Assembly: GCF_014650915.1 (NCBI RefSeq)
Contig: NZ_BMVW01000003.1
Location: 409,384 to 473,383 of the forward strand
Reading direction: 5' to 3'
From: Streptomyces poonensis
GTDB lineage: Bacteria > Actinomycetota > Actinomycetes > Streptomycetales > Streptomycetaceae
DNA: 64,000 nucleotides
Part shown: piece after piece, positions 59,885 to 64,000 of the stretch
Layout of the letters: each line of letters opens with the position of its first letter
Position numbering within the stretch: position 1 is the first letter of the stretch
Made by a program: the position numbers and the translations under genes
Notes under the pieces: generated by a model
The model's input: the letters and a program-made list of their open reading frames with translations, nothing else
Databases searched by the model: none
Told to the model about the DNA's origin: nothing

Positions 59885-59951
59885 GGCGTCGTCCGGGCCG
59901 CGCGCCGGGGCGGGCCCTCCCACCGGGCACGGAGGGGGAGGGAGCCGCGTG

Positions 59952-60575
59952 ATGTTCCTCGCCGTGACGGACACGGCCGTGCCCGCCGTGTCCACCCAGC
60001 ACGCGGTCGGCTACCCGACGCTGTTCCTGCTGGTGCTGATCGGGGCGCTGGTGCCGGTGGTGCCGACCGGGGCGCTGGTGAGCTCGGCCGCCGTGGTCGC
60101 CGTCCACCAGACGGCGGCGGTGTCGCTGCCGCTGCTCTTCGCGGTGGCGTCCGCGGCCGCGTTCCTCGGGGACATGGCGCTGTACTGGCTGGGGCGGCGC
60201 GGGATGCGCTCCAGGAACGGCTCGCGCTGGCTGGAGGCGATCCGCCGGCGGGCTCCGGAGGACCGGCTCGCACAGGCCCGCCGGAAGCTGGACGACCACG
60301 GGGTGACCGTGCTGGTCCTGTCCCGGCTCGTACCGGCCGGCCGCCTCCCGGTGATGCTGGCCTGCCTGATGGCCGAGATGCCGCTGCGCCGTTTCGCCCG
60401 CGGCAACTTCCCGGCCTGCCTCGCCTGGACGGTCACCTACCAGCTCATCGGCATCCTCGGGGGCGCCCTGTTCGCGCAGCCGTGGGAGGGCGTGCTGGCT
60501 GCGGTCGTGCTGACGGTGCTGATCAGTGCGGTGCCGGGGCTGTGGCGGAAGGTGCGGCGGGCCGCGACGCAGTAG
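59952..60575 (+). CDS. DedA/SNARE-associated family membrane protein
   Basis: 207 residues with about 4-5 membrane helices. YPTLFLLVLIGALVPVVPTGALVSSAAVV, GDMALYWLGRRG, VLVLSRLVPAGRLPVMLACLMAEMPLRRFARGN fit the DedA pattern (G-x-R-x2-P motif here as SRLVPAGRLP). DedA proteins flip or move lipids and help maintain proton-motive force. A GTG directly before the ATG is an alternative start; a purine-rich site (ggagggggagggagcc) precedes both. Confidence 0.87.
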   Translation: MFLAVTDTAVPAVSTQHAVGYPTLFLLVLIGALVPVVPTGALVSSAAVVAVHQTAAVSLPLLFAVASAAAFLGDMALYWLGRRGMRSRNGSRWLEAIRRRAPEDRLAQARRKLDDHGVTVLVLSRLVPAGRLPVMLACLMAEMPLRRFARGNFPACLAWTVTYQLIGILGGALFAQPWEGVLAAVVLTVLISAVPGLWRKVRRAATQ

Positions 60576-60610
60576 CACGGGGAGGAGGACGGGACGGGGC
60601 GGTGCCCGCG

Positions 60611-61837
60611 TCAGTCCAGCACCCGTGCCCCTCCCACCGGCAGGTCCCACAGGTTCTCGCGGGGCAGGCCCGCCCGCTCCCAGGCGGACCGTATCCGGGT
60701 CAGCGGTTCGAGGACCGGCTCGGCCGACAGCACGAACGTGCCCCAGTGCATGGGGGCCATACGGCGGGCGCCGAGGTCCTGGAGGGCGCGGACCGCCTCC
60801 TCCGGGTCGCAGTGGACGTCGCTGAGCCACCAGCGCGGGTCGTACGCGCCGATCGGCAGCAGCGCGAGGTCGATGCCCGGGTGGCGGTGGCCGATGCGGG
60901 AGAACCAGTGGCCGTAGCCGGTGTCGCCCGCGAAGTAGACGCGGTGCCCGTGGGGGCCGGTCAGCACCCAGCCGCCCCACAGCGAACGGCAGGTGTCGGT
61001 CAGGGTGCGCTTGGACCAGTGGTGGGCCGGTACGAAGTCGAAACGGATCCCGCCGAGCTCGGCGCCCTCCCACCAGTCCAGCTCGGTGACACAGGTGAAC
61101 CGGCGGCGCAGGAACCAGCGCGCGAGCCCGGCGGGGACGAACAGCGGGGTGTCGCGCGGCAGCCGGGCGAGTGTGGGCGCGTCGAGGTGGTCGTAGTGGT
61201 TGTGGCTGATGACGACCGCGTCGACGCGCGGCAGGGCGCACCAGGCGACGCCGACCGGCGTGATCCGGGCGGGCGTGCCGAGGATGCGGCGGGACCAGAC
61301 CGGGTCGGTGAGCACGGTGAGCCCGCCGATGCGGATCACCCAGCTCGCGTGCCCCGCCCAGGAGACGGCCACGGTACGGGCGTCGACGCGCGGCAGCGGC
61401 TCGGGGTCGTACGGCAGCCGGGGAATGTCGGCGAGATCCTCACGGGCCGGACGCAGGGCGCCCTCGCGGGCGAAGCGCGCGAAGGCTCTTATGCCCGGCA
61501 GCGGTGTGGTCAGCCGGTCGGCGAAGGACCGCGGCCAGAGCCGCCGCTCCCCGAGCGACCGCGGCGCGGCGGGCGGGGCCGGCGGCCCGGCGGACGGCCC
61601 GGGGAGCGAGACGGTCATGAGGGTGGCGGCGGGGGCGGGGGCGGGGGATGCGTGTGCAGGTGCAGGTGCTGGGGTGCCGGGCGGGGCGGGCCCGGTGGCC
61701 GCGGGGCCGGCGGCCGGCGCGCCGGTGGCCGCGGAGCCGCGGGGAGAGGCCGGTGGGGGCGGGGACGTCGGAGCGTCGGTGTCCGGGGGGGCCGGGCCCG
61801 TGGGCGGGCGTCCGGCCGGCTCGGATCGTCGTGTCAT
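60611..61837 (-). CDS. MBL-fold hydrolase (NAPE-PLD-like) with Pro/Ala-rich N-terminal extension
   Basis: 408 residues. Residues 1-75 are Pro/Ala/Gly-rich, likely disordered; the enzyme core begins near 100. Zinc motifs: VSWAGHASWVIRIGG, SHNHYDHLD, FDFVPAHHW, RVYFAGDTGYGHW and APMHWGTF, the pattern of N-acyl-phosphatidylethanolamine phospholipase D-like enzymes. The ATG at 61837 overlaps the aminotransferase-like stop as ATGA, which supports the long N-terminus over the internal ATG at 61618. Convergent with DedA. Confidence 0.9.
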   Translation of the reverse strand: MTRRSEPAGRPPTGPAPPDTDAPTSPPPPASPRGSAATGAPAAGPAATGPAPPGTPAPAPAHASPAPAPAATLMTVSLPGPSAGPPAPPAAPRSLGERRLWPRSFADRLTTPLPGIRAFARFAREGALRPAREDLADIPRLPYDPEPLPRVDARTVAVSWAGHASWVIRIGGLTVLTDPVWSRRILGTPARITPVGVAWCALPRVDAVVISHNHYDHLDAPTLARLPRDTPLFVPAGLARWFLRRRFTCVTELDWWEGAELGGIRFDFVPAHHWSKRTLTDTCRSLWGGWVLTGPHGHRVYFAGDTGYGHWFSRIGHRHPGIDLALLPIGAYDPRWWLSDVHCDPEEAVRALQDLGARRMAPMHWGTFVLSAEPVLEPLTRIRSAWERAGLPRENLWDLPVGGARVLD

Positions 61838-63081
61838 CGGGGGGACTCCCTTCGCCGGGCGTCGTCGCGGAGATCGTCGAAGGCCGAGCCGAACAGGGTC
61901 AGCGCGCGTTCCACAGACGGCAGTTCCAGGGGGTCGGGCGCCCCGAGGACCGCCGCCCGCTCCTCGGCCGTGGCACCGAGCAGAGAGCTCGTGGACAGCC
62001 GGACGCGCAGTGCCCCGAGATCGTCGCCGAACCGGTGGCCGCCGGGGGCGGGCATGTCGAGCCGGAAGGTGAGGAAGTCCTCCAGTTCCTGTGCGTCACC
62101 GACGCCGTACGTGGCGAGCGCCGGGCGGAGCGGGCCGAGGTCCGCGTACACGTGCCGGCCGGCCCGTGGCGGCGGGGCGAGCGCTCCGGCGGCGACCACC
62201 GCCCGGTGCAGGGCCGCGGCCAGGCGCGCGTGCAGCCGCACGGCGGCGGTCAGCCGGGCGGTCACCTCCGCGGGCTCCGCCAGCGCGTACCCGGCCGCCG
62301 CGGCGACCGGGGTCGCGACCTGCGCGCCGAGCGCGGTGAGCACGTCGAGGACCCGGGAGCGCAGCGCGCCGCCCGTCTCGTTGTCCGGGAACCGGGCCAC
62401 GGCGGCGGGCCAGCCGGGCGGCAGGAACGAGCCGGCCAGGTCGGTGACCACGGTGACGTGGTCGGGCAGCATCTCGGCCGGGCCGAGCAGCACGGTGTCA
62501 CGCGGCTCGTGCACGGTGTCGCGCCAGGTCTCGTCACTGACCACGTGCAGTCCCTCGCCCACGGCGGCCTCGACCGCCTCGTGCACGAGTTCGGGCGGCG
62601 CGACGGTGGCGGTGGGGTCGTCGGCGACGCAGAGCACGAGCAGCCGCGGATCACCGCCTTCGGCACGCACCCTGCGCACGGTCTCCAGCAGGGCGTACGG
62701 GTCCGGTACGCCACCGCACTCGGCCGGCGTCGGCACGGGGAACGGCGACCTGCCCGACGCCCGGGTCCCCGGCGCCCACCAGGCGGCGCACGGCCGGGGG
62801 ATCAGGACGTCCCCGCCGACCGCGGTGGTCAGCGCGAGGAGCAGCGCGGGGGCTCCGGGTGCGGCGGCCACCCGGCGGGCTTCGGTGGGCAGGCCGCGCC
62901 GTTCCCAGTGACCGGCGGCCGCGTCGAGGAACGCGGGGCCCCCGCCGACGGGTTCGGCGTCGGGGCGGTCCGCGGCGGCACAGAGCCGGGCGGTGAGGCC
63001 CGGCAGTACGGGAAGGCCCTGGTCGGGGAGGGGCGGGCCGTAACGGACGGGACCGTGCCCTTCCGGATGCGTCCGCCCCAT
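61834..63081 (-). CDS. Aminotransferase-fold protein lacking the PLP lysine
   Basis: 415 residues; ATG at 63081 with GGAGG 6 bases upstream is preferred over 63117. The fold type I pattern is visible: AAPGAPALLLALTTAVGGDVLIPRPCAAWWAP (cofactor phosphate region), CVADDPTATV (normally N-P-x-N-P-T-G-T), VVSDETWRDTVHEP (Asp that binds the PLP ring), and TDLAGSFLPPGWPAAV where aminotransferases have S-x-S-K-x-F..PGWR. The lysine position is Gly217, so it probably cannot form the usual Schiff base. It is coupled to the NAPE-PLD-like hydrolase. Confidence 0.75.
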   Translation of the reverse strand: MGRTHPEGHGPVRYGPPLPDQGLPVLPGLTARLCAAADRPDAEPVGGGPAFLDAAAGHWERRGLPTEARRVAAAPGAPALLLALTTAVGGDVLIPRPCAAWWAPGTRASGRSPFPVPTPAECGGVPDPYALLETVRRVRAEGGDPRLLVLCVADDPTATVAPPELVHEAVEAAVGEGLHVVSDETWRDTVHEPRDTVLLGPAEMLPDHVTVVTDLAGSFLPPGWPAAVARFPDNETGGALRSRVLDVLTALGAQVATPVAAAAGYALAEPAEVTARLTAAVRLHARLAAALHRAVVAAGALAPPPRAGRHVYADLGPLRPALATYGVGDAQELEDFLTFRLDMPAPGGHRFGDDLGALRVRLSTSSLLGATAEERAAVLGAPDPLELPSVERALTLFGSAFDDLRDDARRRESPR

Positions 63082-63225
63082 GTGCTGCCTCCGCGAGTCC
63101 CGGTGCGGGTGTCCCACCCGCAGGATGCCGGCCCGTCCCGTGCGTGCCGGTCGTTTCCTCGGCCACTGAGTACCCAGGGTCCCGTGTGGTCATGGGCGTC
63201 CGGCCGGGTTGCGTCGGTCACGGCG

Positions 63226-64000
63226 TCAGCGGTGCGTGGAGGCCCCCTTGCGGCGCGGACGCAGACGCTGTACGGCGGCGCCGAGGGCGCCCGCGACGAG
63301 GAGGCCGCCGGCCACGAGGGCCGGGACGGAGTCGGTGAAGGCGCCGCCTTCACCGGCGTGGACTCCGTGGGGCTGGGGCGTCGCCGGTGCGTGGGTCGTC
63401 CGCGGACGGGGCGCGGGCGGGTGGGAGGCGCCGTCGTGCGGGTCCTTGCCGTGTTCGCGTTCGTGTTCGCGTTCGTGTCCGCCTTCGCGACCGTGTCCGG
63501 GGTCGCGGCCGGGATCGCGTTCGCCGTCCCGTTCGTATCCGTGTTCGCGTCCGTGTTCCTCGGGATCACCGCCCTGCGGGTCCCCCGCGTGCGGATCTTC
63601 GCCGGGCACCTCCTCGCTCCCGAAGTCCTGGCCGTGAGGGTCCTCGTCCACGAGATCCTCTTCCTCGCCGTGAGGGTCCTCGTCCACGAGGTCCTCTTCC
63701 TCGCCGTGCGGATCCCCGTACGGATCGTCCCCGTAGGGGCCACCGCGGTCACTGCCGTGGGCGTTCCCTCCGTGCCGGTCGCTGTCGCCGGAGACGGTGA
63801 GAACGGCACTCCACTGATCGCCCCGGCCGCCGGATCCCGCCGGCGTCGACGCCGACGCCGGGCAGACCCCCTCGACGGACCACTGGGAGGTCCCAGCCGC
63901 GGCGCCGGGCCCGGTCACGAAGTGCTCGGCGGGCGCGATGCGGGCGGTACCCCGGTAGGCGGGGCCGGCGGCGGGGTCGGTCCCGGGGACCGCGCGCAGC
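63226..64000 (-). CDS. Surface protein, C-terminal 257 residues, repeat-rich with one TM anchor (cut by right edge)
   Basis: The reading frame is open to the end of the window, so the gene is partial at its N-terminus. Visible: a domain end (TARIAPAEHFVTGPGAAAGTSQWSVEGVCPAS), then a His/Glu/Asp-rich segment with a duplicated 12-residue unit DPHGEEEDLVDE, further EHGREHGYERDGERDPGRDPGHGREGG repeats, and a C-terminal membrane helix (PALVAGGLLVAGALGAAVQRL) followed by RPRRKGASTHR. This layout suggests an exported protein held in the membrane by its C-terminus. Function not recognised. Confidence 0.7.
   Translation of the reverse strand, partial: LRAVPGTDPAAGPAYRGTARIAPAEHFVTGPGAAAGTSQWSVEGVCPASASTPAGSGGRGDQWSAVLTVSGDSDRHGGNAHGSDRGGPYGDDPYGDPHGEEEDLVDEDPHGEEEDLVDEDPHGQDFGSEEVPGEDPHAGDPQGGDPEEHGREHGYERDGERDPGRDPGHGREGGHEREHEREHGKDPHDGASHPPAPRPRTTHAPATPQPHGVHAGEGGAFTDSVPALVAGGLLVAGALGAAVQRLRPRRKGASTHR
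63623..63712 (-). repeat. 36-bp tandem duplication in the surface-protein gene
   Basis: A 36-bp unit (ctcgtccacgagrtcctctt and on) occurs twice with a third partial copy, encoding DPHGEEEDLVDE twice and then DPHGQD. The copies differ at few positions, suggesting recent duplication. Confidence 0.85.

Overview
The window is very GC-rich, with strong third-position G/C codon bias, frequent GTG and TTG starts and GGAGG-type ribosome binding sites. Its proteins (secreted CBM2 cellulases, ROK, GntR and LysR regulators, Tat-type signals, an OFA transporter with its tiny partner protein) point to a Streptomyces chromosome. No rRNA, tRNA, CRISPR array, transposase or phage module was found. All functions are read from sequence motifs and family knowledge; no search was run.

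Region 1 (1-1496, minus): a UbiA-type prenyltransferase (cut by the left edge) coupled by an ATGA overlap to an inositol-3-phosphate-synthase-like gene. Region 2 (1597-13339, minus): a carbohydrate locus. It holds a secreted ThuA-DUF1080 fusion, a secreted PQQ-type sugar dehydrogenase with PKD and CBM6-like modules, a TIM-barrel sugar isomerase, a Gfo/Idh/MocA oxidoreductase, a ribose-type ABC importer (binding lipoprotein, permease, double ATPase) and a ROK repressor. The set looks like extracellular oxidation and cleavage of a glycoside followed by import and further conversion. Region 3 (13590-18051): GntR regulator, FabH-like KAS III, OFA-type MFS transporter with its 43-residue small subunit, and a LysR regulator.

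Region 4 (18183-23083, minus): a compact cluster of a cupin, three DJ-1/PfpI proteins of two subtypes, a HAD hydrolase and an MFS exporter, with an AT-rich upstream region. I do not recognise it as a described pathway; it is the best candidate for a new system. Region 5 (23496-35128) is mixed metabolism: ketopantoate-reductase-like enzyme, FdhD, isochorismatase-like hydrolase, sialidase with LamG domain, bile-acid-symporter-like permease with divergent LysR gene, acyl-CoA synthetase with a pentapeptide-repeat N-terminus, aldo/keto reductase, and a His-rich methyltransferase.

Region 6 (35317-46553): plant polysaccharide degradation. GH6 and GH48 cellulases are divergent around two CebR-type boxes, followed by a GH74 xyloglucanase, a secreted tyrosine phosphatase and a PL11 rhamnogalacturonan lyase. 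Region 7 (46656-53172): methyltransferase, pterin dehydratase, XRE regulator, secreted tannase-like esterase, an orphan DnaK preceded by an HspR-type inverted repeat, and OsmC. Region 8 (53260-64000): a MoxR ATPase coupled to a zincin/von Willebrand factor A protein, a membrane phosphodiesterase, a resolvase-like small protein, two metallo-beta-lactamase-fold hydrolases, a DedA protein, an aminotransferase-fold protein lacking the PLP lysine, and a surface protein cut by the right edge.

A recurrent oddity is that many intergenic spacers carry short perfect or near-perfect tandem repeats, each with its own unit (8, 9, 12, 14, 15, 18, 21 or 22 bp).
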